Origin: Hoplostethus atlanticus
Lineage: Eukaryota; Chordata; Actinopteri; Trachichthyiformes; Trachichthyidae
Direction: 5' to 3'
Length of the DNA stretch: 64,000 nt
Assembly: GCA_034670405.1 (NCBI GenBank)
Contig: JAXDDX010000002.1
Span: 7,283,501-7,347,500 of the forward strand
The translations under genes and the position numbers were made by a program. The notes below the pieces were generated by a model. That model searched no databases and was not told the origin of the DNA. It saw only the letters and a list, made by a program, of their open reading frames with translations. Positions 1 through 41,466 of this stretch are shown here, one piece after another. Within the stretch, counting starts at the first letter, position 1. Each line of letters starts with the position of its first letter.

Positions 1-1810
1 GGCTGAGAACGTGACACCATTGCCATGAACCTACCATCACCTGACTGACCTTAGCAACACTGTAATGTGTTTTTTTTTTACGTTGATCCTAGTCTATAAC
101 ATTACCTGAACGCAGCTTGTTTGTCAGCTAACTGTATTACATTCATGCATTACATTCCTTCACTTGTTTTTCCAAAGCATTTCCAGCCAAAACGTTTTGT
201 GATGTGTTTGCTTCTGAACATTTCCTATGTAGACCTGTTAGTCACACAGGTGGTGTCTGTGGCTGTGAGCCTCTGTCCTACTAAGCCAGTCAGTCACTAG
301 AGAAGTGCAATATCACAGACAGAGAAACAATTGAAAAAGAGTGAAACAACTGAATGGGTAATGAATTTAGCTTGATAGCCTGAAACATTGCAATTGTTTT
401 TACATAGTAGTGTATATACATACTATTCTAAGAATACCTTTTTTCCTTTACTCCTACCATTTTCATTTATTGAATCTTTTTATTTACAGCCTCTCCCCTG
501 CAGTTGAATAAAACCTTGTGACCCAAATTATGAGATTCTCTGTTTCAGTGAAAAATGGGAGTTGAGTCAATAATGTGTTCATGAACAGAAATGAAAACAA
601 TCTGCACACACTGAATTCTGCGGTCACTGTATTTGAATATAAAACATAGCATTTCTCAGTTCACAGAGGTGTGTTCATAGCCAGGTGGGCTGTCTTTGTT
701 TTTATCTAACAAAGAATTCAGTTTGGCTGAAGCACCAACAGATGTGTCTTCTGATCGATTTCACCAGCGTCTGGTAAATCCTTTCACCTTCAAGCGCACA
801 AGTCTCACCAATCTACAAACATCATAAGCCTGAGGTACCTCTTAAATATCATGAGTTCAAAATTACTTTAAATAGTCAAAAATATTGCCAGTCTTCTCAT
901 ACCTCTAAATACAATAATAATACCTACATTAAATATCATAAGTTACAAAACAGGAGAATGAAAAGCTTCTTATCCACTACTGTACAAAGGCATTCATTAA
1001 CAATAGCATTAATATTAAGGTTTTCCATCTCTGTAATCCTGCTGTCTTTGAGTTTAACCAGAGAGAAGAATTTTGGGTAACACTTCCCTGTACAATGACC
1101 CTTTTCCAGTGTATTAACCTGTCCATTTAACGATGGAAAAAGTTGTCGCAAGTACATGATCATGCTGTGCTAGTACGTAATGGAAATGTCCTGATATATA
1201 ATGTACTTACAAGAGCCTAACACAATGTAAACGCAGAGGTCAACCGTAATGAAAGATAAGTACTTAGAAAAAGGTTCCAGTACCTGATGTAAGGATATAA
1301 GTTTTTAGACATTCAATGACCTTGGTTTCAAAGACAGAGATCTGATGATGCAGCCATAAATAATTTACTGTACTGGTACTGGAACTCTTTTATAAGTACT
1401 TATTTTAGTGCATAACTTTTACATTTTGTGTTTACATTATGTTGTTACACCCAAGTAAGTAAAATATGAATTAAGGAGGTTTCATTCAGTACTTGAAAGA
1501 GTATTATTGTGTACTTACACTACTTTTCCATGGGTTAATACACAAGTGAATACACAAGAATAATCCATCACAGAGAGTTACTGCATTTCATTTGTCCATC
1601 TATTCATTTACAATGCCGCCTTAGTAGGAAGTTATCTTATACAGTTCTATAATTATCATAATTGTTATAATGATAACATGTTTTGTGTATAAAAGACTAG
1701 AAACTGAGGACAGTTCTGTGTTCACCCGTGAAGAGTGAAAACCTGTGGCCAGTTCCACTGAGTGTGGAGATTCTTAGATGACACTTAGATGACACCCTAA
1801 GCCCTTCACA

Positions 1811-1868
1811 GTGCACTACTTTGACCAGACAGGGCTGCCACACAGGTTCGCGGTCAAAAGTAGTACAC
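1811..1868. repeat. foldback (inverted-repeat) element
   Basis: The left arm GTGCACTACTTTGACC (1811-1826) is the near-complement of the right arm GGTCAAAAGTAGTACAC (1852-1868), with about 25 nt between them. The arms look like the GTGCACTACTTTTGACC foldback motif that I recall as abundant in salmonid and related fish genomes. It may be the remnant of a small non-autonomous DNA element. Confidence 0.5.
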
Positions 1869-2363
1869 TTTGTGTTGGACAGGGGATCAGCTGAGTTGCA
1901 TTTTACCTATCTGCATGAGTCCACTGAGTAGAGTACCTGATAGTTAGATAGAGGTGTCGTCCAGAACCTGTCTGGTATTGCTCAGTGTGCGTGTGTATAG
2001 GCCTCAATGTCCAAAACAGGGTCTTTCTGTCACAGCACAAACACATTATATACAGACATGTGCCCACTTATGTGTGCTTTGAAGGCGCACATTATGTCTG
2101 GAGTTCAGGCCTTGTTCCGTAACACACGCCACACTGAGTTTGGCAGGAAGACAGGTCAGTTGTCTGTGATGGTGGAAGCAGTTTGGATACAGGAATTCTG
2201 ATGACTAATCGAAACACCTACCGGGCACAGACCCTCTAAATGTTTGGGTGGCATGAACAATGCTTCTGGAAGATTCAATACTCATCGGTCATATAGAATT
2301 TTAAATAGATTGTGGATATACAGTAGTCGTTGGGGTAGTCACTTCCACTTGAAAAGTAAGCAA

Positions 2364-2369
2364 TTTATT
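2364..2369 (-). terminator. candidate homer1 polyadenylation signal AATAAA
   Basis: TTTATT on the plus strand reads AATAAA on the minus strand, about 825 nt past the homer1 stop. It is the first canonical signal I noticed after the stop. Transcript evidence is lacking. Confidence 0.35.
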
Positions 2370-2570
2370 GTAAACCAAACTCCATCTCCCAGCAGCCCTG
2401 TGTGTCCAAGCTGGGGAGTAGCAGTGATGTCACTCCAGGCCAATTGGTGTCAGTGACTGGTTGGTTGAGAGCCATCCTTTAATTCTCTGCTTCCAATGAC
2501 ACTCTGCTGGCAGCCCAAGCGCATCCATAGGACTCTGTTTCCATGGAGTCTATATTCAGTATTTCACTGT

Positions 2571-2608
2571 ACAGTAAGTCACTTTGGATCAAAGCATCTG
2601 CTAGTTAG
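2571..2608 (+). repeat. fish interspersed-repeat tail
   Basis: The stretch AGTCACTTTGGATCAAAGC and its continuation CATCTGCTA resemble the very common teleost repeat ending that reads approximately AAGTCGCTTTGGATAAAAGC. The family name is not assigned. Diverged single copy. Confidence 0.45.
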
Positions 2609-3193
2609 GGGACAATATTTTGGGGGATTTGGCAGCTTTGGCGCAGTTCTCTGAGTCTTAACGGCAATTATTTCCATATGACTTTCGACATCCCCTTGGG
2701 GGGCAGTTTAGAGAGGAAGGAGAGGGGTGTGTGACTGTATGAGTCTGCTAGCAGTGGAGCAGCTCTCCCAGTCAAACAGCAGGTGGCACTGAGGCACAGT
2801 TCTCAAGGTAATTGGGGGGCTTGCAGTGTGCCAACAGAATCCAACCCCCAACAAACACGGCAGGCATCTCTAGGACTGAAAAGATCAATGAGGCCAAGGT
2901 TACTCCCATATCAGCCTATCAAAAGGCAAGATGAGGTAATCCCTGCATTGCCTTGAACTATCAGATCCTGCCAGATCTATAAGAGTGCTTGGGACGGGTT
3001 GGAGCTAGATGCCTGCAAGTCAGCATATAGGTTTAGCTGCCCTCTTTGAGCATGGCCATTCTCGGGGCAGTGTACTGTGTCTCAGTATCTCATATGGTGT
3101 GTTGAGTACATTGGGCAGCAAGGGTGGGAGTAGGATGGGGCGATGAGGGTGGGGTGGGGTGGGGTGGGGTTATCATATGGCTCTGCTCCGTCT

Positions 3194-21422
<18,229 letters not shown>

Positions 21423-21872
21423 TGTTGTGGTTGAAATGGAAAGCGACACCTGACCGCTGATCCTTTTCACTGTTGGCGTCGGGTAATAAAAATGAATCTC
21501 TGGGATTGGCTACTGCGTATGAAGGTCTTTCTCTACACGACAGCTTCCCATGTATCAGCGTCGGTGCGTCTGCAGGAATTTGATGGCAACTGCTCCATTC
21601 CCTCTGCTGTCACTGGATGAAATCGCACAGGCATTTCATTCTGCACATGGCATCATGGAAATCATTTCGTCCTCTCTTCGAAACAGGCGGTTGGTGATGG
21701 AGCAGCGCTGAGGGAGATCCAGTAGAGTCAGCACGGAGATCCTATACTGGCACCCTGCTATTGTCGTGTAAATCACAGATCCTCACTGCATGGGTGGAGA
21801 AATCCTGCTGCCCGACTGAAAAAGACAACCCTCATTTACCCAGTTGATAACGCACATCACACTGTCCACCCA

Positions 21873-21927
<55 letters not shown>

Positions 21928-21958
21928 TAAGCTCACAGGCTACACCCCCCCCCCCCCT
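21873..21958. repeat. (TC)n microsatellite and poly-C
   Basis: TC tract at about 21873-21919 and a C run ending near 21957, just upstream of the homer1 first exon region. Confidence 0.9.
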
Positions 21959-22239
21959 CTCTCTCGCTTAGACGACAGCTACTTAATTCCTGGACTCCAG
22001 CAGTGTTACCAGAACAGCGGATCACTATTTATTTGTTGATGGGGTTATTAGGCTGTAGTCAGAGCTCTGTTACCCTGCAAGATCAATTTAAGGCTCTTAA
22101 TTGATGATTGCTTTCATTATCAATGCTGTTCCGTGGAGGTCGTTTTGTATATCTTAGTTTCCTCGCTGAATATTGATTTAAGCCCACACGCTGTCTTCAT
22201 GTGTGCACCAGAGAGCTATAAAAACACCGTGTGCCCCCC

Positions 22240-22283
22240 AAAACACACACACACACACACACACGCACGCACGCACGCACACA
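22240..22283. repeat. (AC)n(GCAC)n microsatellite
   Basis: AC units followed by ACGC units, in the homer1-tent2 intergenic interval. Confidence 0.9.
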
Positions 22284-22334
22284 CGGGCTGATACATCCGG
22301 TTCTCTCCTACTCAGATCACTGTATTGAACTGCC

Positions 22335-22367
22335 TACGTCATGACACCGTCCTCCGCAGTGACGTCA
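22335..22367. promoter_or_regulatory. paired CRE motifs upstream of homer1
   Basis: TACGTCA at 22335-22341 and the full palindromic CRE TGACGTCA at 22360-22367, 25 nt apart, about 0.9 kb upstream of the homer1 ATG. CREB/ATF-dependent activation of Homer1 by neuronal activity is established in mammals. Use of these particular sites is an inference. Confidence 0.45.
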
Positions 22368-23698
22368 TCTAGTGCTCAAGGGACTGATGTCATTGGATGC
22401 TTTGTTGTTGTTTTTTCAAAGAAAAAGTTCATTAGGAAGACTACGCCTATAGAGATTAAAGAATATTGTATATGCGCTAACCTTTAATTTGCCTACTTGA
22501 ATGTCTACCACTTCAAATTTTACCAACCCAAGCCTAAGCTTACTCTATTATTTCCACTGAATAGGTCAATGCAGAGCCTATTATAACTCAGGCTGTTACA
22601 GCTAATACAGGAAACCCGAGATCCATAGAAGGGTTACTTGGGCTATTGTCTTTCAATAAATTGCCTTTTAAATTGTGTATAGCTCTAGGACATCTGCAAT
22701 CTGCATCTTGCTGATTCAAGAGACTGAATTATACATAATCCTTTCCTGAGTAGAAATAATAAGCCTCTTAGGTTTATGAAAACTCTTATAGACAGACTAA
22801 ATATTTGTCATAATTGTACATCTTATCTTAATTATTAAAAAATAACTTTTTCCAGTCTTTCACAACTTCTAATCCATTTTCCATCTTCCACTATGGGAGT
22901 CATCGTTAGTCTGTGTGAATTGTGTTATTCAGTTTTTGTTAGGTGGGAAATGGCCAATATCTAATTCTAAACCTCCCACATGTGAGGTAATGCTTCTTTA
23001 AAGAGGAACACCACTCAATTTAAGCATTTCTATATGCCATTCCACTACTTTTACAAGTCTCAACAGGTTTCTAATCTCATCCGCACAATTTTCTTTTATT
23101 TTTGTGTCATTGTGCAAATAAATAAGTATATCAATTAAATAGAGAATAAATCCTTAAACATAGTAAAGGTGGGGCTACGGTGATGGTTATGGGGGCTTCT
23201 GGCCCTCAGTTCAGCGTCTTTGGGTGAGAGCTGTTCATATTCACAAATATTGACTGGACTGTCTCAGCTAGATAGATAGACATTTTCTATTATTTATCTG
23301 TTTAAGAGACTCAATTAGAAAACTGTAATCAAATAAAAGTACATTTAAGCAGGGTTTATCTTTAGCATACTAAAATCATAAGGTTGAAGATTTTCTTCAA
23401 CAATATCAATATCATTAAAGTCCAAACTTGTAAAGACACTTTTAGAGTCAACCACAATGTGATGATTAGTTTGACTTTATATATACTCCTCCAGATCTGT
23501 CCAAAGCTTGATAGAGACAGAGCATCCATAAACAAATGAATCAATGTTTCAGACTCATCACTACAGAAGGTGCACTTAGAAGAATTTCTATAAACTAAAA
23601 TTGGAGGGGGAAATTTTAGGATGTACCTCTTTTACTTTTACTTTGTTTGTACTTTTTTTCTTTAATAGAGTGACTTCCCTTTTAAATCGATTCACGCA

Positions 23699-23781
23699 TT
23701 ACGTCATGGCATCAAGGCGGAAGTAGGTACGTTTGGAGATTAGCAACCTCACCGTTTTGTTTACATGTGACATGCAATTTG
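23699..23781 (+). promoter_or_regulatory. tent2 promoter/first non-coding exon
   Basis: A CRE-like TTACGTCA (23699-23706) is followed at once by an ETS-type GGCGGAAGT (23717-23724). A candidate 5' UTR exon ends with a good donor, TTTG|GTAAG, at 23781/23782. This combination is typical of TATA-less housekeeping promoters. The next exon, beginning at 24094 after CAACAG, contains the tent2 start codon. The exact start of transcription is not visible. Confidence 0.5.
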
Positions 23782-24126
23782 GTAAGTTTTGTCGCGTATG
23801 ATTTTAGTATATATAAATAAGCATTTTATCCTAACAGCATACCGACGTATTTTCATGCGAATCGAGATAAGAGTTTTGTGTTAAGCTAATACCGTTTTTG
23901 AGGACTGAATTAGCTAGCTAACCGCTCATCATCTAGTTAACGTTAGCGACCTAGCTACATTGCTCGGTCACCAATAAGTTTCGGTTTCCCGAGTAGCCAC
24001 TCGCAGCATTACCATTAATTGTGAGTCATGATATCATTAATGATTACTGACTCGACTAGATGTAATGTCTCTCGGTTCTTTCACAAACAACAGTGAAGTT
24101 GATGCCCCTCTGTGAAGAACTTCAAC

Positions 24127-24455
24127 ATGTACCCCCGCAGCGCTCCGCCGATGGGGCGCCCACAATACCACACTAGGGGTCACAGTAACGGCCTTTACTC
24201 TTTACCCCGAGTGCCTCACCATGATCACCACCAGAGACTGGCTGATGTGCAACTCAATGTCAACAACAGGTAACCTCAAGGAAGAAACTGGTTAACTACT
24301 GTTGTGCTTGTCATCAGCAATATCACAAAAAAACAGGATAATATTAATTGCAAATAGAAAATCCACAATGGTGGTCACTTTCTAAGACCTTCATGTCTAG
24401 GTACATAGGTACAGTAACGTGTGTGTGTGTGTGTCTGTGTCTGTGTCTGTCTGTC

Positions 24456-24503
<48 letters not shown>

Positions 24504-27500
24504 TCTAGTTTCCATGTTCATCCTAAGCCAGCTAGCCCGCTGAGGATGCCTCCATATGAGTGGAAGCCCACACCACCCACCTCTCCTGCCCCTGGACCTC
24601 GCACATCAACTATGGCCAATGGACGGAAGTAGGACATGTCTCTATTTGTTTCTTATAGAACAAACTCACAAAGACTGGAGGAGTGGTGTTTTCTTGTATG
24701 CATTTCCTCATCTTTGTGTTTCTTCCAGGAGGCAGAATGACGACCACAGTCCCCATGCCTTGAAGCGCCAGCGCCTTAACACCCCTCCCCACCAACATAG
24801 AGGCAGTCCTCTCATTCAGACCCCTCCTCCCCTGCACCGTCCTGACCAAGAGGTGGCAGGGACCTCTAGGATGCCCCACACTGATTTTGATAGCTCCTAT
24901 CCCAGCCCCCACTCCCAGCGCTACCCCCAGGTGCCTGCTATCCCAGGGAGCACTAACACACTCCAGACCTACGCCAAGGACAAGGTATTTTCAGATTCAG
25001 CTGCTATATATGTCTGTCTGTGTAAGAGAGAAGTGTGAGCGAGAGCACTACAAGTGTGTGTGCGTGTGATTATTACATATGTGTGCCCCCTCAGTTGAGC
25101 GGTCAGATGGTGGAGCTGTTCGAGGCATGCCAACAGCAAGTGTCTGATTTGGCCAGGAAGGAGACGTGCAGGACTCGGCTGCAGAGAGACATACAGAAAA
25201 TCTTTCCAGGTGTGTAAGATATACACACTCATGCTCCGCTCTGGCTTCCTCCAACGATCCATCTTCACTAACTGTCTTTCTCACAGTGTCACGGCTTTAC
25301 TTGACTGGTTCTTCAATGAATGGATTAGGCTGCAGGACCAGTGATGCTGACCTGTGTCTGGTCCTTGTGGGATATGTGAGTATCTCTGATTCCGTACTGT
25401 CCTTATCATCCAAAGTTCTGTTAAACTGAAGATGTATGAGAAACATGGTCATATACCCCCCCCCCCTTCCACCACACACAAACACACTCATCTTTTTTTC
25501 TCTTTCAGATGGATCAACGACCTGATCCTATTTATATACTCTCTCTCCTCCAAAGGTTGTTCAACTCACTGTGTGAGTATTAATAAACCACTTTTACAAA
25601 GGTCCATTTTTTGAACATGGTTTGAAAAAAGACTTACTTAGCCTTGTCTGATGGTTTAACAAGTGGTACTGAACAAAGTAACTCCCCTCAGGAAAGTTAA
25701 TTTTATGTCCATGATCTGATGTTCTCCCTCGACCCCACTAGGGGGAGCCATTTACTCAGTGGAAACACAAAGATTCAGGCCCACAGATTTGGAAACTCAA
25801 ACAGCTACCATTAGCACAGGGCATTCCACAACATTAACATTTGTTTTGATTCACAGCATATTTAGAGAGGAGTCAGCTGATCAGAGCCAAGGTCCCTATC
25901 CTCAGATTCAGAGAGAAAGGCAGGTAGGAAGAAAACACCAGTCACTGCAGCCAATGTTTACACCTTCATCAAAGTTAGAGACGATGGTTAATGTACCTCT
26001 CTCTTTCTTGCCCCCCCCTTTAGTGGTCTGGAGTTTGATCTCAATATCAACAACACAGTGGGCATCAGAAACACTTTCCTTCTGAAGAGTTATGCCTGTG
26101 GTGGGTGAGACCTCAGCTACTATCATTAACATTTGTCACACTTTGCTTCCTGTGGGAATGACTTTTCTAAACTTTTCTAAACCATGTACTCTGTAGTTGT
26201 TCCCTGAATGGAAGATTACTAGGTTTCTTCTTATGACCCACTGTGTTTGTATGTGTTGTTTCAGCTGATCTCAGGATAAGGCCCATCATCCTTGTCATCA
26301 AGAAATGGGCATGCCACCATCACATCAATGATGCCAGCAAAGGAACACTGAGCAGCTACACACTGGTGCTGATGGTGCTGCACTACCTCCAGAGTCAGTA
26401 CACACTGCTCAAATGCTCTCAGAAAATTCTTCTTTCATTCTCAAGTTTGACCTGAGGTGAATCTAATCTGTTGCATGTTCTTGTTTTTCCAGCTCTTAGC
26501 GAACCGGTCCTTCCCTCTCTTCAGAAGGACTATCCAGTAAGCGCCCTCACTGTTGCTACAACCTAATCTCAATTACATTAACATTTTAGCTTTTTAGAAG
26601 ACTTTGCTATCAAAGGCAAATTACAAGATTTTCTCAGTTTAGATTTGTGTATCGGCAACATTGCAAGCATTTCTCTATCACCTGAACTATTGCATGTGTC
26701 ACGCATCGTCAACAAAGCAACTAGCCTGTTATTAAAAAAAAAAAAAAAAGGTGCTGTGGACAAAAGTATAGAAGCAGGAAAAGGTTATTTTGTATTTCAA
26801 CCATGAGGTTTGGGATAATGGCCACATTTCCAGGCCGTAGTTTCACCCAGCTTTGAGTCTTTGTCCTCCTGCCTTATGTGTTTTTATGTGTTTATCAGGA
26901 GTGTTTCAATCCTTCGATGGAAATTGACATGGTTCCAGAGGGACCCAGACACATCCCCCCATATATCTCTCGAAACCAGTCCTCTCTGGGAGACCTGCTT
27001 CTGGGCTTTCTCAAGTACTATGCCACAGTCTTCAGGTAAGACCTAAGGGCACTACACTGTTGAGTCTGGTGCGAGGCTTCTGCAGTCTATAAGTGCATCT
27101 GTGACTGCTCTTTTTCTTGCTGTTTTTCCCCATCCAATTCTCCCCTCTCTCCCCTTCTTCCTCTATCCTGCATCCTTGTCTCTGGTTTCATGTTGCTGCT
27201 GAGGGGCAGTGGCAGGTGGGACCTTTGGCCTTAGGCAGCACTAACATGACATGCAAGGATCCCTGGTGTTTATGTTTATGCCACACCACAGGGGGTGAAC
27301 TAAAAACACACTGGACAAACATGCAGTAATTCTTCTTGTTTGATGTATTTATTGAGAACCACTCTGAAATGAAAGGGAAATGAAGGAAAAATCATCCCAA
27401 AGTTGTGGTCATTAAACAGAAGTGGCCTGAATTTACACATTTGAAAGGGAAACATTTTTATTAAACATTTTTAGAAACATTCTTTTGATAGTTAAAACCA

Positions 27501-28090
27501 TAATCATTATTTGCCTTCATTTTAAGGTGAGGAAAACACCAAATAATTTTCTTTCTCTTTTTTTTCTTTGTCTTGCAGGTGGGATAAGCAGGTGATCTCT
27601 GTGCGAGAGGCCAGAGCTCTGCCCAAGACCAACTCTCGAGAGTGGAGAGACAAATACATCTGCGTGGAAGGTGATCATTACAGGGGACACGACACGCCGC
27701 TGTCACCACCACAAATTCTAGTTAACAAAGACCGGAACAACAGTGTTACTAATGTCTACAGTAAATGTTTCTGCTGCATGTCCAATGAGTAATAGTGATT
27801 CCTTGTGTTTCAGAGCCATTTGAAAGAAATAATGTCGCCAGGGCAGTCCATGAGAAGATCAAGTTTGATGCCATCAAAGCACAGTTTGTTGAGGTACATT
27901 ATTCCATTGGGATACTGTGCTACCTGTATAGTTGTTACTCTCTCCATTTGACCCAGCTATGGCTTATTCATAATCCTTCTGCTTCTCATCTCTTTCTGTG
28001 CAGTCATGTCGGATACTTCAGCAGAGGAAGGACCTGAACTCTGTCCTCCCTGTCACAGCCACCATTAATAAGGAGTTGTCCAGGAAATAA
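24127..28090 (+). CDS. tent2: poly(A) RNA polymerase GLD2 (TENT2/PAPD4)
   Basis: Cytoplasmic non-canonical poly(A) polymerase that lengthens or monoadenylates mRNA and miRNA 3' ends. Fourteen coding exons: 24127-24269, 24509-24628, 24729-24984, 25095-25209, 25287-25375, 25509-25572, 25857-25923, 26024-26100, 26265-26393, 26493-26536, 26899-27035, 27579-27670, 27814-27893, 28004-28090. All phases close and give 499 aa (human 484). About 170 N-terminal residues are low-complexity, rich in Pro, His and Arg. The nucleotidyltransferase core starts around residue 174. It shows GSSMNGLG and the metal-binding pair D231/D233 in SDADLCLV, with the third carboxylate D290 in EFDLNIN. The PAP-associated domain follows (IKKWACHHHINDASKGTLSSY; SSLGDLLLGFLKYYA). 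All catalytic residues are intact. The start ATG has A at -3. The gene is head to head with homer1. Confidence 0.95.
24418..24503. repeat. (GT)n/(GTCT)n microsatellite before tent2 exon 2
   Basis: Interrupted GT tract ending a few bases before the acceptor GTCTCTAG of the second coding exon, so it takes the place of the usual pyrimidine tract. Confidence 0.9.
26734..26749. repeat. poly-A run
   Basis: About 16 A in tent2 intron 10. It could be a relic retroposon tail, but no body was recognised. Confidence 0.8.
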
Positions 28091-29430
28091 GAGATTCCTC
28101 TAATTAGAGGAGCTGGCTGGAGCCTTCTACCTCAAGACGACAGACCTGTCCCCAGAGATGATGAGAAGAGATCGTGGGATGTGCTGAGAGAGAAGCCCAG
28201 CTACCAGGCAGAAGGACCCTGGGAGTCTGATCTACTGTTGTCTCCCTATCTGTATTCATAGACAGGCAGTCTGGGTGTGGTTCACATAGGTCCTGCGGCA
28301 GAGGATACTAAACATGTTACACTCACTATCAAAAGTCTCTGCCACTTTTGCCAATTTTATGCCTTTGAGGAGAAAAAAAGAAAGTCTTCATGGGGTATCA
28401 CCAGAGACCTATGAAGTCAGTGGAATAAGTGGTGACTGAGTCACTGCCCTGTGGGAGGATGGTACTGGTCGGGTCGGTGTTGTTGGAGGTGGTTTTAGGC
28501 TACATGGTCTTCTCTCTCAGCACACGCAGTGTTCCTGCCAGGAAGTATGTTGAAAAGTATCAGAAAAGAGAAAATGATTCCTTCTAATATCTGAAGCTAG
28601 CTCAAATCAAAGCATCTGCATTAAGGTTTGACAGACTGGTCAAAGGTTAGCAGATTAGTAGTCACAGTCTCAGTCATGGTTATGCCCTCTGATCATCAAC
28701 CTGTGTAAAGTTTGGTTAATTACACATCACCAGAGCCATACTGTACATACTGACTCATTTTTAAAGAGTTCTTGATATATATATTTTTTGCCAGGTATCT
28801 TTTTTGTTTTCAACCTGTTAGAGTCTGTACAAACTTAATACATGATTTAAATGATTCATGGACCGATATCTTACTTGAAAGGCAACTTTTTCAGTTTTTC
28901 TAGGTAAGTGGTGAAGCTATCACCATAGAAATGCTTTTTTACAGCGGCTTTAAAGCCCCTCTCCAGTGACATTATCACCCTCTTTTCTTTGTTTGTTTTT
29001 ACCCTCTGATCATCTCAACAAGTGACGTATGACTATCCATGCCAGGACTAACCTGTTACTCAAATGTTTATATTGAGTGATTTACCTTAGAGTCATGCTT
29101 CAACTAAATGGTTGATGTCACTAGAGAGGTGCTAAGAGGCCAGACTCTGGATGATGTTGATGTTGTATTATTTTCCAATAACTGGTTTCAAGCCTGTGTC
29201 TGTTTCTGTTTCGCCTTGACCTGGTCAATCTGTTACAAAATTGTATTAGTAAGTCATTTATGATCAGTTATCTAACTTTCAGTGCTAGAATTTACACACA
29301 GACTTGAGGGAGATTAATGTATTTGCTACTATTTTGTTTATATTGTTCCCTGGCTCTTTTTGTACATTTTGTACCATACTCTCTTTTAAATGTTTATTTA
29401 AGGGATTAAATTTCTGAACATGTGTGTTTG
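28091..29430 (+). other. tent2 3' UTR
   Basis: Non-coding sequence after the tent2 stop. ATTAAA at 29405-29410 is a plausible polyadenylation signal, giving a UTR of about 1.3 kb. No other gene was seen. The exact end is an inference. Confidence 0.5.
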
Positions 29431-30170
29431 TATTGTTTTCTCTGTTGTTTTCTCTTCATTTTTGTTCAACCATGAGTAGTTCCCCAGTAATGAATTTTCA
29501 AGTCTCCATGTGAAGCAAACTGCATGTTCGTGGCTTCCTAATACAAGTGCCTAAAGGCTTATCATGGTGACTGGTCTTTTTGCTGGTAGCTGTCATCTGT
29601 GCTTAAGAGTGGCAACAGGAGGATGTCTGGCAAAGTGAGATTTGGTGGCATTCATGGTTTTCAGTTCCAAGGTAATTTCCAAGGAGTCAGAGATCAAAAC
29701 TGGCATCATAGTCCAACCAGGATATTAAGAGTAAATTTAGAGTAAAAGATTTCAATTTAGTAGTGTAAACTGGATTTGTAAATTGGCTATTATGGGTGTA
29801 ATTTTACTTCTTCCATGTAATGCACCCTTTCAGAGCGCTGATATTATATACTATGTTATTTCTAGGTTTTTGTGATTCTTCGGTCCTGAAATACATGAAA
29901 TGAAGGCTGATTCCAGGCCAGGATATCCAGACCTTCAGTGCAAGCTTTCTCTGCAGCCCCTCTGGCAGCTTGTGTGCTGATGGATTTCCGTCCTGTGGGT
30001 TTGACGCCTTATTACACCTAGTTTTATGACTTATGCATAGTGTCAGCACAGAGAGGGAGATTAGTGTCAAACATGCCGTATGAGAGAGAGGGGGAGACAT
30101 TGTGTGCATCTCCCCATCTGTCCCTGTTTAGTGCTGCAGCCAGGCGCAGGGGGTACTGTTTCAGGACATT
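29431..30170. other. tent2-cmya5 intergenic interval
   Basis: No coding exon, RNA gene or recognisable mobile element was found. Short reading frames here have no family resemblance. Confidence 0.5.
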
Positions 30171-30172
30171 AC

Positions 30173-30231
30173 CTATATTTAACTTAGCAAAGGGGATTCT
30201 GATCTTAAAGACACATTGCCCCATTCAGCTG
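30173..30231 (+). promoter_or_regulatory. MEF2 site and E-box upstream of cmya5
   Basis: CTATATTTAA at 30173-30182 fits the MEF2 consensus CTA(A/T)4TA(A/G) exactly. CAGCTG at 30226-30231 is a myogenic-type E-box, 44 nt downstream. Both lie about 0.4 kb upstream of the cmya5 start codon. Mammalian CMYA5 (myospryn) is a reported direct MEF2A target, so the pair is a credible muscle control module. Confidence 0.5.
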
Positions 30232-30459
30232 CTAGTCACTGGCACTGCACTAGGACCATTGGCTTGTGGTTTGCTAGAGCTATAGCAATCTTTTTGTCAT
30301 TTATTGGAAATCCAACTTGTTTTCAGAGTTTGTCTCAAGAGGTAGTGAGGCCTACGCTGTTTCACCCACCTCACACCCCTCTCGCTATCCTGTTCCTCTC
30401 TATCTCTACCTCTCTTTTTCACTCCCCACAGAGTCTATTTCTGTCCCTCGCTGAGTCAG

Positions 30460-30546
30460 ATGGACAGCTCCCAACTTGGAATGACACAAGCAGGCAGATC
30501 ATCTCTTCCAAGTTCAGAGGGGCGGAAAACACCAGAAGGACACTAA
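30460..30546 (+). other. possible upstream ORF in cmya5 5' leader
   Basis: ATG at 30460 opens a 28-codon frame ending in TAA at 30544-30546, before the cmya5 ATG at 30602. A possible 3' splice site (CCCCACAG, ending at 30431) lies just upstream, so the region may be a non-coding exon. Confidence 0.3.
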
Positions 30547-30601
30547 AATACACAGAAAAACATTGGGAACAGCAAAAGGAGAGTTGCAGGATTTTACTAA
30601 G

Positions 30602-41466
<10,865 letters not shown>

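Larger units (their letters stand above)
1..3193 (-). other. homer1 3' UTR and downstream flank
   Basis: No convincing coding exon was seen. The proximal part is expected to be homer1 3' UTR, since the stop codon is at 3196-3194. An AATAAA read on the minus strand at 2369-2364 would give a 3' UTR of about 0.8 kb. A second candidate lies near 481-475, and which one is used cannot be told. The stretch also holds a foldback repeat (1811-1868) and a fish interspersed-repeat tail (2571-2608). Confidence 0.5.
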
